DNA of 64,000 nucleotides from Flavonifractor sp052065355 (GCF_052065355.1 NZ_JBQHUF010000003.1:62001-126000), one strand, 5' to 3'. Positions 49,289 to 59,402 are shown, counted from the first letter of the stretch. Notes: a model not told the origin generated them from the letters alone. Translations and numbers: made by a program.

Positions 49289-51169
49289 ATGAAACAACGA
49301 CTGTTATCCGGTCTGCTGGCTGTGGTGCTGCTGCTGGGCCTGGCCCCTGCCGCCCTGGCCGCTGCCCCGTCGGAGGATGAGGCTGCTCAGGTTCTGGCGG
49401 CACTGGACATCATGGTGGGAGATCAGAACGGGGATCTGGCCCTGGACCGTACCCTCACCCGGGCGGAGTTCACCAAGCTGGCGGTGGCTGCCTCCACCAG
49501 CCGGGACACCGTGGGAGACACGGTGGCGGTGAAGCCTTACCCTGACGTACCTCAGAATCACTGGGCTGCCCCCTACATCAAGGCGGCAGTGGATCTGGGC
49601 CTGGTGCAGGGCGATCTGCGGGGCTATTTCAACCCGGACCGTACCATCACTCTGGCCGAGGCGGTGACGGTAGTCCTCCGCCTGCTGGGCTATGAGGACA
49701 GCGAGTTCACCGGTGTCTGGCCCTCCGGTCAGATGGCTCAGTATCGGGCTCTGAAGCTGGATCAGGGCATCTCCCTGGGCCAGGACAGCAATATGACCCG
49801 GCGGGACGCCATGTACCTCTTCTACAACCTGCTGCTCACCAAGAATAAGGCGGGTACCTATTACCTCAATGTGCTGGAGCCCACCCTCAATCTGGTGAGT
49901 GCCTCCGGAGAGCTGGACCGTGTGGCTCTGATCAACTCCGCCATGGACGGTCCGGTGGTGGCGACTGCCGGCTGGCAGAGTCAGCTGCCCTTCTCTTCCT
50001 CTACCGCAAAGGTCTACCGGGATGGCAAGACTTCCACTCTGAACGCCGTCCAGGTTCAGGACGTGGTCTACTGGTCGGAGTCCATGCGCACTGTGTGGGC
50101 ATACAGTGATAAGGTCACTGGTACCTATGAGGCGGCCTCGCCCTCTATCACCGCTCCCACCTCCGTTACCGTGGCGGGCAAGACCTATGCCATTGAGACC
50201 ACTGACGCCGCCTATGCCCTGTCCGATCTGGGAGGCTGGCAGATCGGTGATACCGTGACTCTGCTGCTGGGCCGTTCCGGCGGTGTGGCGGCGGTGGCCG
50301 ACAGCCAGAGCGCGGGCAGCGTGCTGTACGGCGTGGTGACCAAGGCGGAGAATACCTCCTACAGCGATGGGAAGGGCGGTACCTATACCGCCCGCACCGT
50401 GACGGTATCCGCTACCAACGGCGGCAGCTACCGCTACCAGACCGACAACAAGAATCTGGATGTGGGCGATCTGGTACGGGTGGATACCAGCGGCGAGGGT
50501 TCCGTTACCCGACTGTCTGAGACCCGTCTCACCGGCAAGATGAACAGCGACGGTACCAAGCTGGGCAGTTACACCCTGGCGGACGATGTGCAGATCATCG
50601 ACACCTATGAGGAGCGCACCCCCATCCGGGTCTATCCCAAGCGGCTGGCCGGGGTGAACTTCAGCGGTGATATGGTGCGGTACTATGTGCTCAACGCTCA
50701 GGGTGAGATCAGCCACCTGATCCTGAATGATGTCACCGGAGATATTCACCAGTATGGTGTTATCACCGATGTGGAAGAGGTGGATGTGTCCATTCCCGGC
50801 GGCGGTTTTGTGCTCAGCTCTGCCTATACCTATGATGTAGGCGGGCAGGAACTGGTGTTTGCTTCCTCCTCCGCTGTGTATAACTTGGAGAAGGGGCCCT
50901 GCCAGGTGAAAATGGACAGCGACACCAATGTGGAACGCCTGGTAAATCTGAGCCAGCGCAAGCTGGACAGTGTCAGCGGGAGTATCGCTGTGGGCACCGA
51001 TAACCGAGAGTACGCCCTGTCCGAGACTGTGGCAGTCTATGTGGTGGTGAATGGGGAGTATCAGCTCTCCACTCTGTCCCGAATCCAGGGCGGGGATTAT
51101 ACACTCACCGGCTGGTACGACAAGGACGAAAGCACCGGCGGACGTATTCGGGTGATTGTGGCCCGGTAA
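49289..51169 (+). CDS. S-layer-homology domain protein
   Basis: This 626-residue secreted protein has a Sec signal peptide (residues 1-25, cut after AALAAA). SLH-type repeats occupy the first 180 residues (TRAEFTKLAVAAS; PYPDVPQNHWAAPYIKAAVD; TITLAEAVTVVLRLLGY), which attach proteins to pyruvylated wall glycans. The rest is a long beta-rich region without a recognised enzyme motif. AAGGAG lies upstream of the ATG. Possibly a structural envelope protein. Confidence 0.88.
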   Translation: MKQRLLSGLLAVVLLLGLAPAALAAAPSEDEAAQVLAALDIMVGDQNGDLALDRTLTRAEFTKLAVAASTSRDTVGDTVAVKPYPDVPQNHWAAPYIKAAVDLGLVQGDLRGYFNPDRTITLAEAVTVVLRLLGYEDSEFTGVWPSGQMAQYRALKLDQGISLGQDSNMTRRDAMYLFYNLLLTKNKAGTYYLNVLEPTLNLVSASGELDRVALINSAMDGPVVATAGWQSQLPFSSSTAKVYRDGKTSTLNAVQVQDVVYWSESMRTVWAYSDKVTGTYEAASPSITAPTSVTVAGKTYAIETTDAAYALSDLGGWQIGDTVTLLLGRSGGVAAVADSQSAGSVLYGVVTKAENTSYSDGKGGTYTARTVTVSATNGGSYRYQTDNKNLDVGDLVRVDTSGEGSVTRLSETRLTGKMNSDGTKLGSYTLADDVQIIDTYEERTPIRVYPKRLAGVNFSGDMVRYYVLNAQGEISHLILNDVTGDIHQYGVITDVEEVDVSIPGGGFVLSSAYTYDVGGQELVFASSSAVYNLEKGPCQVKMDSDTNVERLVNLSQRKLDSVSGSIAVGTDNREYALSETVAVYVVVNGEYQLSTLSRIQGGDYTLTGWYDKDESTGGRIRVIVAR

Positions 51170-51184
51170 ACGCAGAGAAAATAG

Positions 51185-51224
51185 AAGCGCCGCGGAGCAG
51201 TGAACTGTACCGCGGCGCTTTTTG
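51185..51224. terminator. bidirectional terminator
   Basis: An 11-bp stem (51185-51195 with 51210-51220) with an inner 4-bp hairpin, followed by TTTT. Confidence 0.9.
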
Positions 51225-51232
51225 CATGCCTG

Positions 51233-52414
51233 TCAGGGCAGATCTTCGGGGGTGTGGTGGGCCAGGCCGTCGTTGAAGTACCGCCGATAGGGTACCTCGT
51301 CCTGATATTCCGGTTCTATGGCGGGGACGTAGGCGGTGCCTACTCCTGTGAAAATGGAGGCATCCAGCCCGTCGTTTTGCAGCAGAGCGGGGATGAGCTC
51401 AACCCAATAGTCCTGAGTGAACAGGATGCGGTACACCGGCTGGAGATAGGGCTGGCCGGAGCCGATGTCGTACTCCAGCGTGATCTGGAGAATTTCCGCC
51501 TGATCGGGATAGGCGGTGTAGTCGCTTCCCCAATAGTCCCCGGAGCGGAAGGAGGCTATGGCGTCCTCCGCCGAGCAGAGAGGATAATCAACTCCGCTGG
51601 TGGTAGGCGGGAGCCAGATGGTCAGCTTGGCACCATAGGTGTCCTCCGTGCGCCGGAAGCTGTAGGAATAGAGCTGCTCCTCCAGCGAGGCGTCAGGATC
51701 CATCCACCAGGTGGTCTGGATGGAGAACTGCTCCGCCGTGTAGGAATAGCTTTCTGTAACTTCCTGGGCGGTCTCAACTCCAGCTTCCCTCAGGTAGGCC
51801 AGGGCTGTTTCCTCCAGTTGGGCCTGGTTGGGGGATTCATAGATGGTGAGGGAGTTCAGCCCATGGAGGGAAAGCCAGGAGCCGTCGGTACATTCCGCCT
51901 CCAGGGTGGGTTCCCGGCCCATGGTATCAGCACCCTGGGAGGGGTACCAGTCGGTTTTGGTGATGGTGAGGCCCAGTACCTCCACCCACTGGTCCAGCAA
52001 GGCCCGCTGCTCGGCCTCTGTGGGGATGGGATTTTCGTACACCGGCAGCTGGGCCAGCTCCTCCAGACGCCCGACGGTGGGATAGTTCCCCATGGCTTGG
52101 CTGGCGTCAGTGACGATAGAAAAGGTGTCGTTCCAGATGGGACCGTTTGGGGAGGGGGTGGGTGTGACCGCCGGTTCCGGGGTGCGGGCCACGCCGGGAT
52201 CATCGGGGCCTGTTTCCATTCGGCTGGACCACCAGACACCGCCGGTGAACGCCAGGGCCAAGACCGCCGCCGCAGCGGCGAAAACCATGGGGCGGGAACG
52301 GAGGTGCGTTCGCTTCCCTTGAGCTGCTTTCATCGCTTCCAGAGTGTTCTTCTGCCAGTCAGGGGAGGGGGTCAGCCCCCTTAGGGTATTGCGATAGCGC
52401 TGTTCGCTGTTCAT
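51233..52414 (-). CDS. membrane protein partnering the ECF sigma factor
   Basis: This 393-residue protein has a short cytoplasmic N-terminus (about 45 residues) and one helix (MVFAAAAAVLALAFTGGVWW). A Pro/Thr linker and a large outside domain follow, with a Trp-rich central part. Its ATG overlaps the sigma-factor stop (ATGA), so it is almost certainly the regulatory partner (anti-sigma). No zinc-finger motif is present in the cytoplasmic part, unlike the partner of the first sigma factor in this window. The outside domain is unrecognised. Confidence 0.75.
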   Translation of the reverse strand: MNSEQRYRNTLRGLTPSPDWQKNTLEAMKAAQGKRTHLRSRPMVFAAAAAVLALAFTGGVWWSSRMETGPDDPGVARTPEPAVTPTPSPNGPIWNDTFSIVTDASQAMGNYPTVGRLEELAQLPVYENPIPTEAEQRALLDQWVEVLGLTITKTDWYPSQGADTMGREPTLEAECTDGSWLSLHGLNSLTIYESPNQAQLEETALAYLREAGVETAQEVTESYSYTAEQFSIQTTWWMDPDASLEEQLYSYSFRRTEDTYGAKLTIWLPPTTSGVDYPLCSAEDAIASFRSGDYWGSDYTAYPDQAEILQITLEYDIGSGQPYLQPVYRILFTQDYWVELIPALLQNDGLDASIFTGVGTAYVPAIEPEYQDEVPYRRYFNDGLAHHTPEDLP

Positions 52415-52899
52415 GACCATTCCTCCTTCAGCGCGTCCTTCAGCTTGTCTCGAGCACGGCTCAGCCGGGAGAGTACCGTGTTCCGGGGGCAGCCCAGCAG
52501 CTGGCCAATCTCGGCGGCGGTATACCCCTCAATGTAGTGGAGGTACACCGGCCAGCGGTACTTGGCGGGAAGAGCGGCCACCGCTTCCAATACGTTGGGA
52601 CCCTCGGAGGGCGGCGGAGCGGCATCCCGGCTCAGCTCCAGGGGAACGGTGTGCTTCCGCCAGGGAGACCGGCCCCAGCTTTTGCAGCGATTGGCAGTGG
52701 CCCGGATCAGCCAGGCCCTCAGGTGGGTCTCGTCAGTAAAGGCGGGGTCAGACTGGATCAGACTGACAAAAACCTCCTGGGCCACGTCCTCTCCATCGGC
52801 ACGGCTTCCGGTACCCTGGACGGCCATGCGAAAGACCAGAGGTCCCCAGCGGTCCAGGATCTCCTCGCAGGAGAGGGGAATTCCATTGAGACTGGGCAT
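52411..52899 (-). CDS. ECF sigma factor (second in window)
   Basis: This 162-residue protein has region 2 (DGEDVAQEVFVSLIQSDPAF, AWLIRATANRCKSWGRSPWR) and region 4 (YIEGYTAAEIGQLLGCPRNT, then VLSRLSRARDKLKDAL). ATG at 52899 is favoured because GGGAG is eight bases upstream; a GTG three codons earlier is the alternative. Likely signal-responsive through the membrane partner encoded next. Confidence 0.9.
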   Translation of the reverse strand: MPSLNGIPLSCEEILDRWGPLVFRMAVQGTGSRADGEDVAQEVFVSLIQSDPAFTDETHLRAWLIRATANRCKSWGRSPWRKHTVPLELSRDAAPPPSEGPNVLEAVAALPAKYRWPVYLHYIEGYTAAEIGQLLGCPRNTVLSRLSRARDKLKDALKEEWS

Positions 52900-52961
52900 A
52901 CCATTCACTCCCTTCTGTCAAGAAAGCGCTGAGGCAGGGGAAATGATTGCATGATAGCAGA

Positions 52962-52997
52962 AAAAAGTGGGCGGCTTTTTATAAGCCGCCCACTTTC
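52962..52997 (-). terminator. terminator of the glycogen operon
   Basis: A 14-bp stem (52965-52978 with 52984-52997), followed on the minus strand by six T. Confidence 0.95.
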
Positions 52998-53007
52998 AGT
53001 GTGCTGT

Positions 53008-55455
53008 TTACTTGATCTCCCGCACGGGCACGTTCCAGATATCCCGGGCGTAGTCGCTGATGGAGCGGTCGGCGGCGAAGATGCCGGACCGGGCGATGTT
53101 CAGCAGGGACATCTTGTTCCAGGCCTTGGGGTCCTGATAGGCACGGCCAGCCCGGACATGGGCGTCCCGATAACTCTCGAAGTCGGCCAGCAGCAGGTAC
53201 TCGTCGGCGGCGCCGCCGTCGCCGAAGAGCAGCCGGCGGGCGATGTCGTCATAGGCCACGCCGTCGCCGAAGCCCACATTGAGCTGATCCACCACAGCCC
53301 GCAGGTCGGGGTTGTGGACATAGTACTCGTAAGACTTGTAGCCCTTCTGCTTCAGCTCGGCCACCTCGTGGGCCTTCAGACCGAAGAGGAAGATGTTTTC
53401 GTCGCCCAGCACCTGGTGCATCTCCACGTTGGCACCATCCAGGGTACCGATGGTCACAGCACCGTTCATCATGAACTTCATGTTGCCGGTGCCGCTGGCC
53501 TCCTTGCCAGCGGTGGAGATCTGCTCGCTGAGCTCGGAGGCGGGCATCAGTTTCTCCGCCAGGCTCACCCGGTAGTTCTCCAAGAAGACAACCTGGAGCC
53601 GGTCCTTGCAGATGGGGTCCTTCTCGATCATCTGGGATACAGAATTGATGAGCCGGATGATCCGCTTGGCTACGGCGTAGCCGGGAGCAGCCTTAGCGCC
53701 GAACAGATAGGTGCGGGGGGCAAAGTCGAAGTGAGGATCGTTCTTCATGTGCTGGTACAGGTAGATGATGTGCAGCACGTTGAGCAGCTGACGCTTGTAC
53801 TCGTGGAGCCGCTTTACCTGCACGTCAAAGATGGCATCGGTATTGAGCACGATGCCGCTCTCACGCTGGACCCAGGCGGCGAAGGCCTTCTTGTTCTCGG
53901 CCTTGATCTCGCCCAGTCGGGACAGCACGCCGGCGTCGTCCTGGTACTTTTCCAGATCTTTCAGAGCCTGAGGCTGAAGCAGGTACTTATCCTTGCCGCA
54001 GCACTCCCGGATGAGGGCGTCCAGCTTGGGATTGCTCTCTGCCAGCCAGCGGCGGTGGTCGATGCCGTTGGTCACGTTGGTGAACTTGTCGGGGGTGCGG
54101 ACGTAGGCGTCGTGGAAGACGTCCTTTTTCAGAATGTCAGAGTGGAGGGCAGACACGCCGTTGACCTTGAAGCAGGCGCACACGCACAGGTTGGCCATGC
54201 GCACTTCGCCGCCCCAGATGATGGCCATGGGTGCAACCTTGGACAGGTCGCCGTGGAAGTAAGCGGTGAGAGCCTCCTGATACCGGTTGGAGATCTCGAT
54301 GAGGATCTGCCAGATCCGGGGCAGCAGGGACTCGATGAGCTGCTGAGGCCAGCGCTCCAGCGCCTCCGCCATGACGGTGTGGTTGGTGTAGGCGATGGTG
54401 TGGGTGGTGATATACCAGGCCTCCTCCCAGCCGTAGCCCTCCTCGTCCAGCAGGATACGCATCAGCTCGGGGATGGCCAGGGTGGGATGGGTATCGTTGA
54501 TCTGAATGACGTGCTTCAGATGGAAGTTGCGCAGGGTACCGTACTCCGCCCGGTGCTTGCGCACGATGGACTGGATGGTAGCGGACACGAAGAAGTACTG
54601 CTGCTTCAGACGCAGGGACTTGCCCTCATAGTGGTTGTCCTCAGGATACAGCACCTTGGAGATGGACTCAGCCATGGCCTGCTGCTCCACTGCCTTCAGA
54701 TACTGGCCGGAGGAGAACAGGTTCATATCCACCGGCGTGGGGCTCTTGGCGTCCCACAGGCGCAGCAGGTTGCCGTGCTCAGTGTGGTAGCCGGAGATCT
54801 CCATGTCCTTGGGCACTGCCAGCACGGTGTCGTAGCCGGTGTGCTTCACACGGTGGCGGCCCTGGTCGTCCCACTCGTCCTCCACCTTACCGCCGAAGTG
54901 GACTTCCTCCACCTCATCCATCTTGGGGATGAGCCAGGCATCGCCCAGACCCAGCCAGTTGTCAGGCAGCTCCACCTGCTGGCCGTCCACGATCTTCTGC
55001 TTGAAGATACCCAGCTCGTAGCAGATGGAGTAGCCGGTGGCGGGGATCTCCAGGGTGGTCATGGAGTCCAGATAGCAGGCGGCCAGGCGGCCCAGACCGC
55101 CGTTGCCCAGACCGGCGTCAGGCTCGGTCTCGAACAGGTCGGTGGCGGAGAAGCCCAGAGCCTCCACAGCGGCCTTCAGCTGATCCACCACGCCCAGATT
55201 GTAGGCGTTCTTCATCAGAGAACGGCCCATCAGGAACTCCAGAGACAGATAATGGACCTGACGCTGATGCTCCTCCACCACCTTGTCGGCGGTCTTCATC
55301 TGCCGCTCGGACATGATGTCCCGGAGGACCATGGCGCAGGCCTTGAACATATGCAGACTGGTGGCCTCTTCCACGTCCCGGCCGAAGTTGCGGCGCAGTT
55401 TGCCGGTGATGAGGTTCATCAGTTCTTTCTTGGTATAATTGTGCAACGCAGACAT
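53008..55455 (-). CDS. glgP: glycogen/maltodextrin phosphorylase
   Basis: This 815-residue PLP enzyme releases glucose-1-phosphate from glycogen ends. Family marks are QVHYLSLEFLMGRSL near 66, GNGGLGRLAACYLDSMTTL near 112, and the PLP-lysine segment EASGTGNMKFMMNGA near 655. Full length for the family. It is the last gene of the operon, so synthesis and breakdown are co-transcribed. The ATG at 55455 has AGGAG upstream. Confidence 0.97.
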   Translation of the reverse strand: MSALHNYTKKELMNLITGKLRRNFGRDVEEATSLHMFKACAMVLRDIMSERQMKTADKVVEEHQRQVHYLSLEFLMGRSLMKNAYNLGVVDQLKAAVEALGFSATDLFETEPDAGLGNGGLGRLAACYLDSMTTLEIPATGYSICYELGIFKQKIVDGQQVELPDNWLGLGDAWLIPKMDEVEEVHFGGKVEDEWDDQGRHRVKHTGYDTVLAVPKDMEISGYHTEHGNLLRLWDAKSPTPVDMNLFSSGQYLKAVEQQAMAESISKVLYPEDNHYEGKSLRLKQQYFFVSATIQSIVRKHRAEYGTLRNFHLKHVIQINDTHPTLAIPELMRILLDEEGYGWEEAWYITTHTIAYTNHTVMAEALERWPQQLIESLLPRIWQILIEISNRYQEALTAYFHGDLSKVAPMAIIWGGEVRMANLCVCACFKVNGVSALHSDILKKDVFHDAYVRTPDKFTNVTNGIDHRRWLAESNPKLDALIRECCGKDKYLLQPQALKDLEKYQDDAGVLSRLGEIKAENKKAFAAWVQRESGIVLNTDAIFDVQVKRLHEYKRQLLNVLHIIYLYQHMKNDPHFDFAPRTYLFGAKAAPGYAVAKRIIRLINSVSQMIEKDPICKDRLQVVFLENYRVSLAEKLMPASELSEQISTAGKEASGTGNMKFMMNGAVTIGTLDGANVEMHQVLGDENIFLFGLKAHEVAELKQKGYKSYEYYVHNPDLRAVVDQLNVGFGDGVAYDDIARRLLFGDGGAADEYLLLADFESYRDAHVRAGRAYQDPKAWNKMSLLNIARSGIFAADRSISDYARDIWNVPVREIK

Positions 55456-55484
55456 CTCCTATTCTGGTTGGGATCGCATCAAAG

Positions 55485-55519
55485 CGCTCCGCAGGGAGGC
55501 AAAATCCCCCTGCGGAGCG
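55485..55519 (-). terminator. hairpin between glgA and glgP
   Basis: A 12-bp stem (55485-55496 with 55508-55519) without a clear T-run. It may be an RNA-processing or partial termination point that sets the level of glgP. Confidence 0.5.
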
Positions 55520-55568
55520 GAATTTTATCACAATCGTATCTGATTTGTCAAGAGAAGGAAGTTGATCT

Positions 55569-57005
55569 TTACTTGCCGCTTACCCAGCTGTAGATCTGGC
55601 AGTATTCCTGGGCAGATTTGTCCCAGGAGAAGTCGGCGGTCATGCCGTTTTTCTGGATGCCCTTCCAAGCCTTCTTGTCGTTGTGATAGAGTTCCACCGC
55701 CTCGGCAAGCACGCCCGCCATCTCGTGGGCGTTGATGTTGGAGAAGGAGAAGCCGGTACCTTCTCCGGTAAACTTGTTATAAGGAACCACGGAGTCGCGC
55801 AGACCGCCGGTCTCCCGCACCACGGGCACGGTGCCGTAGCGCATGGCGATCATCTGGCTCAGGCCGCAGGGCTCCGAAATGGAGGGCATGAGGAAGATAT
55901 CGGCGCCGCCGTAGATGGCAGTGGACAGGTTGGGGGAGTACATCAGATGGGCAGCAAACCGGCCGGGGTACTGGTTCTGAGCCTGGCGGAAGGACTCCTC
56001 AAAGTTCCAGTCGCCGGTGCCCAGCACGATCATCTGGGCATCCATGCCCATGATGTCATGGATAGCGGCGGTGACCAGGTCGAAGCCCTTGTGCTTCACC
56101 AGCCGGGAGACACAGGCGATGATGGGGGTGTCGGGATTCTCCCGCAGGCCGGACATCTGCTGCAGGGCGGCCTTGCAGGCCTTCTTGCCCGCCATCTGCT
56201 TGGCGGAGAAGTGCTTGGTCAGACCCTGATCCTTGGCGGGATCGTAGATCTCGGTGTCAATGCCGTTGAGGATGCCCTTCAGCTTGTGGCGGTTGTCGGA
56301 GATGACGCCCTCCAGCCCATGGGCGTAGAAGCTGTACTGCAGCTCGTCGGCGTAAGTAGGAGACACGGTGGTGACGTAGTCGGCGGCGTAGATGGCGCCC
56401 TTCATCAGATTCACGTCGCCGTGATACTCCAGCATATGCTCGTTGAAGTAGCCCTGATTCAGACCGAACAGATCCTTCAGGGTCTGGCTGCCGTAACGGC
56501 CCTGGTACTCGATGTTGTGGATGGTGAACACGCTCTTGGTGTCAGCCAGCTGAGGAATGCGGTGACGTTCCTCCAGCAGGTAGATGGGCACCAGAGCGGT
56601 CTGCCAGTCGTTGCAGTGGAGCACATCGGGGTGCCAGTTCAGGTAACCCACCGCTTCTACCACAGCCCGGGAGAAGTATGCGAACCGCTCACCGTCGTCA
56701 TAGTGGCCATAAATATTGGCCCGCTTGAAGTAGTACTCGTTGTCCACGAACCAGTAAGTGACACCGTCCTGCTTCAGCTCAAGGATACCGCAGTAGGGAG
56801 TGCGCCAGGCTACGGTGATATGGAAGCACTGCAGGAAGGTCATCTGGCTGCGCCACTCCTGACCGATACCCTCGTACAGAGGCAGAATCACCCGTACGTC
56901 ATGGCCCAGCTTGGCCAGAGCCTTGGGCAGCGCGCCGGCCACGTCGGCCAGACCGCCGGTCTTGATAAAGGGAGCGCACTCCGAGGTGGCAAACAAAATA
57001 TTCAT
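55569..57005 (-). CDS. glgA: glycogen synthase (ADP-glucose)
   Basis: This 478-residue GT5 enzyme begins MNILFATSECAPFIKTGGLA, with the KTGGL ADP-glucose motif. HPDVLHCNDWQTALVPIYL lies near residue 125 and the C-terminal SISEPCGLSQMIAMRYGTVP near 375. It adds glucose from ADP-glucose to growing alpha-1,4 chains. The ATG at 57005 is chosen because GGAG is seven bases upstream. Confidence 0.97.
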   Translation of the reverse strand: MNILFATSECAPFIKTGGLADVAGALPKALAKLGHDVRVILPLYEGIGQEWRSQMTFLQCFHITVAWRTPYCGILELKQDGVTYWFVDNEYYFKRANIYGHYDDGERFAYFSRAVVEAVGYLNWHPDVLHCNDWQTALVPIYLLEERHRIPQLADTKSVFTIHNIEYQGRYGSQTLKDLFGLNQGYFNEHMLEYHGDVNLMKGAIYAADYVTTVSPTYADELQYSFYAHGLEGVISDNRHKLKGILNGIDTEIYDPAKDQGLTKHFSAKQMAGKKACKAALQQMSGLRENPDTPIIACVSRLVKHKGFDLVTAAIHDIMGMDAQMIVLGTGDWNFEESFRQAQNQYPGRFAAHLMYSPNLSTAIYGGADIFLMPSISEPCGLSQMIAMRYGTVPVVRETGGLRDSVVPYNKFTGEGTGFSFSNINAHEMAGVLAEAVELYHNDKKAWKGIQKNGMTADFSWDKSAQEYCQIYSWVSGK

Positions 57006-57043
57006 ATTATTCTCCAATCAAAGTGATGTGTATGCACAGAGGA

Positions 57044-57074
57044 GGCGGGCCGGCCGGAAAACGGCAGGCCCGCC
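57044..57074 (-). terminator. hairpin between glgD and glgA
   Basis: GGCGGGCC (57044-57051) pairs with 57067-57074, with an inner GCCG/CGGC stem. There is no T-run, so it is probably not a full terminator. Confidence 0.4.
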
Positions 57075-57081
57075 AACCCCG

Positions 57082-58197
57082 TCATACGATCTCGTTTTTG
57101 GCGATGGCCAGGGGATAGGTGCTGTGGCCCATCAGCATACGGCCGGGATTTACCCGCACGTTCTTGTCGGTGATGGCATATTTCAGCACAGCACCGGCCT
57201 GGATGGTGGTGCCCTGCATCAGCACACAGCCGGACACACGGGCGCCCTTTTCCACCCGCACGCCCCGGAACAGGATGGAGTTCTCCACCTCGCCCTCGAT
57301 AATGCAGCCGTCGGCTACCAGAGAGTTGATGGACTTGGAGTCGGGGCCGTAGTAAGTGGAGGGGTCGGAGCGATCCTTGGTGCGGACCGGACGCTCGGGC
57401 ACGAACAGCTGGCTGCGGATATCCGGGTCCAGCAGCTCCATGCTGCGGGCAAAGTAGCCGGCCACCGACTGCAGCCGGGCGGCATAGCCGTCATAGACAT
57501 AGGGGCAGATCTTCAGCTTGCCCGCCATGGCCTGGAGCACGCCCATGCTGAAGGAAGGAATGTTGTGGGCGGCGCAGTGGTCCACCAGGGAGAGCAGCAG
57601 GGCCTTGGAGAGGATGTAGACCTCCAGGGACTCGCAGCCCTGGGCGATGGAGGGATGCACTGCCACGTCGGTGATCCGTCCGCCGGCCCCGATGGAGAAG
57701 TAGTCAGACTCCTTGGGGTCACCCATAGGATGGGTGGTGCACACGGCGGTGATGTCGGCGTCGTTGCGGATGTGGGCGTCAAAGATATCCCGCAGCGGCA
57801 GGTTCACCGCCACGTCGCCGCCGGCCAGCACCACGTAGTCCTGCCGGATGTTCTGCAGATAGGAGCGCACACCAGCCAGAGCGTCCATGCGGCCCCGGTA
57901 CACGCCTTCCCGCTTACCGGAGTAACCGAAGGGAGGCAGGATGCGCAGGCCGCCGTGCTTGCGGCTCAGGTCCCAGTCCTTGCCGGAACCCACGTGGTCC
58001 AGCAGGGACTGATAGTTGGCGTGGACGATCATGCCGACATCGGAAATGCCGGCGTTGACCATGCTGGAGAGCATAAAGTCGATGACGCGGTACCGTCCGC
58101 CATAGGGGATGGAGCAGGTGTTCCGGTTCTGAGTCAGCTCACGCAGGTCGGGGTTGGAAAGGTAGGAGAAGATGATGCCATGCAGTTTGTTCATCAT
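57082..58197 (-). CDS. glgD: GlgD, regulatory subunit of ADP-glucose synthase
   Basis: This 371-residue protein of the GlgC family starts HGIIFSYLSNPDLRELTQNR, lacking the GGxGxRL catalytic loop of GlgC, as is usual for GlgD. It keeps the fold (VIDFMLSSMVNAGISDVGMI) and C-terminal left-handed helix repeats. In Firmicutes GlgC and GlgD form a heterotetramer in which GlgD modulates activity. It overlaps the glgC stop by ATGA. Confidence 0.95.
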   Translation of the reverse strand: MMNKLHGIIFSYLSNPDLRELTQNRNTCSIPYGGRYRVIDFMLSSMVNAGISDVGMIVHANYQSLLDHVGSGKDWDLSRKHGGLRILPPFGYSGKREGVYRGRMDALAGVRSYLQNIRQDYVVLAGGDVAVNLPLRDIFDAHIRNDADITAVCTTHPMGDPKESDYFSIGAGGRITDVAVHPSIAQGCESLEVYILSKALLLSLVDHCAAHNIPSFSMGVLQAMAGKLKICPYVYDGYAARLQSVAGYFARSMELLDPDIRSQLFVPERPVRTKDRSDPSTYYGPDSKSINSLVADGCIIEGEVENSILFRGVRVEKGARVSGCVLMQGTTIQAGAVLKYAITDKNVRVNPGRMLMGHSTYPLAIAKNEIV

Positions 58198-59402
58198 TTC
58201 ACCCCACCTCCTTTCACATTACGAGTGATCATGGCCTTGGGGGAGACCACGGCGTCGGGACCGATGGTCAGGTGCTGAGCCACCACGGCCACGCCCCAGT
58301 CCTCACTGCCGTCGGGAGAGGCGCCTACCTTGGCCCGCTCGCCGATGACGCTGTTTTCCGCCACGATGGCGTATTCCACCACGGCGCCCGCCTTTACCAC
58401 GGTACCGGGCATCAGGATGGAGTAGCGCACCACCGCGCCCTCTTCCACGATGACGGAATGGAAGAGCACGGAATTCTCCACCGTGCCGTACACCTCACAG
58501 CCGCCGGTGACCATGGAGTGCTCCACCTTGGCGCTCTTACCCATGAAATGCGGGGGCTTGGTTGGAGTGCGGGCATAGATAGGCCATTCGGTATCGTACA
58601 GATCAATACCGTTGTCCGGGGAGAGCATATCCATGTTGGCATCCCACAGGGAGTCGATGGTGCCCACGTCCTTCCAGTAGCCCTGGAAGCGATAGGCGGT
58701 CATCTTCTCGCCGTTGTTCAGCATGGCAGGGATAATGTTCTTGCCGAAATCGTTGGAGCTCTTTTCATCCTCTTCATCGGCGATCAGATACTCCCGCAGC
58801 TTCTTCCAGGAGAAGATGTAAATACCCATGGAGGCCAGGTTGCTCTTGGGCTTCTTGGGCTTCTCCTCGAACTCGTAGATGTCATCGTTCTCATCCACGT
58901 TCATGATGCCGAAGCGGGGAGCCTCCTCCATGGGGACCTCCAGCACGGCGATGGTGCAGGCCGCGCCCACCTCCTTGTGGCGGCGGAGCATCTGGGCATA
59001 GTCCATCTTATATACGTGGTCGCCCGACAGGATGAGCACGTACTCCGGGTCATAGGTCTCCAGGAAGTTGATATTCTGGTAGATGGCGTTGGCGGTACCC
59101 TTGTACCAGGTGCCCTTCTCGCCTTCCCGCATGTAGGGAGGCAGAATGTGGACGCCGCCGTAGGAGCGGTCCAGATCCCAGGGCTCGCCGTTGCCGATGT
59201 AGGCATTCAGCTCCATGGGGCGGTACTGAGTCAGCACGCCCACGGTGTCGATACCGGAGTTGATGCAGTTGGACAGGGGAAAGTCGATGATGCGGTACTT
59301 ACCCCCAAAGGGGACCGCGGGTTTGGCCACATGGCTGGTGAGGGCGTGCAGACGGCTGCCCTGTCCTCCTGCCAGCAACATGGCGACACATTCCTTTTTC
59401 AT
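58194..59402 (-). CDS. glgC: glucose-1-phosphate adenylyltransferase
   Basis: This 402-residue enzyme makes ADP-glucose from ATP and glucose-1-phosphate, the committed step of glycogen synthesis. The catalytic loop is LLAGGQGSRLHALTSHVAKP near residues 10-29. The metal site is in LSGDHVYKMDY near 129, and GIYIFSWKKL near 197. It is followed by glgD with overlap. Confidence 0.97.
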   Translation of the reverse strand: MKKECVAMLLAGGQGSRLHALTSHVAKPAVPFGGKYRIIDFPLSNCINSGIDTVGVLTQYRPMELNAYIGNGEPWDLDRSYGGVHILPPYMREGEKGTWYKGTANAIYQNINFLETYDPEYVLILSGDHVYKMDYAQMLRRHKEVGAACTIAVLEVPMEEAPRFGIMNVDENDDIYEFEEKPKKPKSNLASMGIYIFSWKKLREYLIADEEDEKSSNDFGKNIIPAMLNNGEKMTAYRFQGYWKDVGTIDSLWDANMDMLSPDNGIDLYDTEWPIYARTPTKPPHFMGKSAKVEHSMVTGGCEVYGTVENSVLFHSVIVEEGAVVRYSILMPGTVVKAGAVVEYAIVAENSVIGERAKVGASPDGSEDWGVAVVAQHLTIGPDAVVSPKAMITRNVKGGGVK

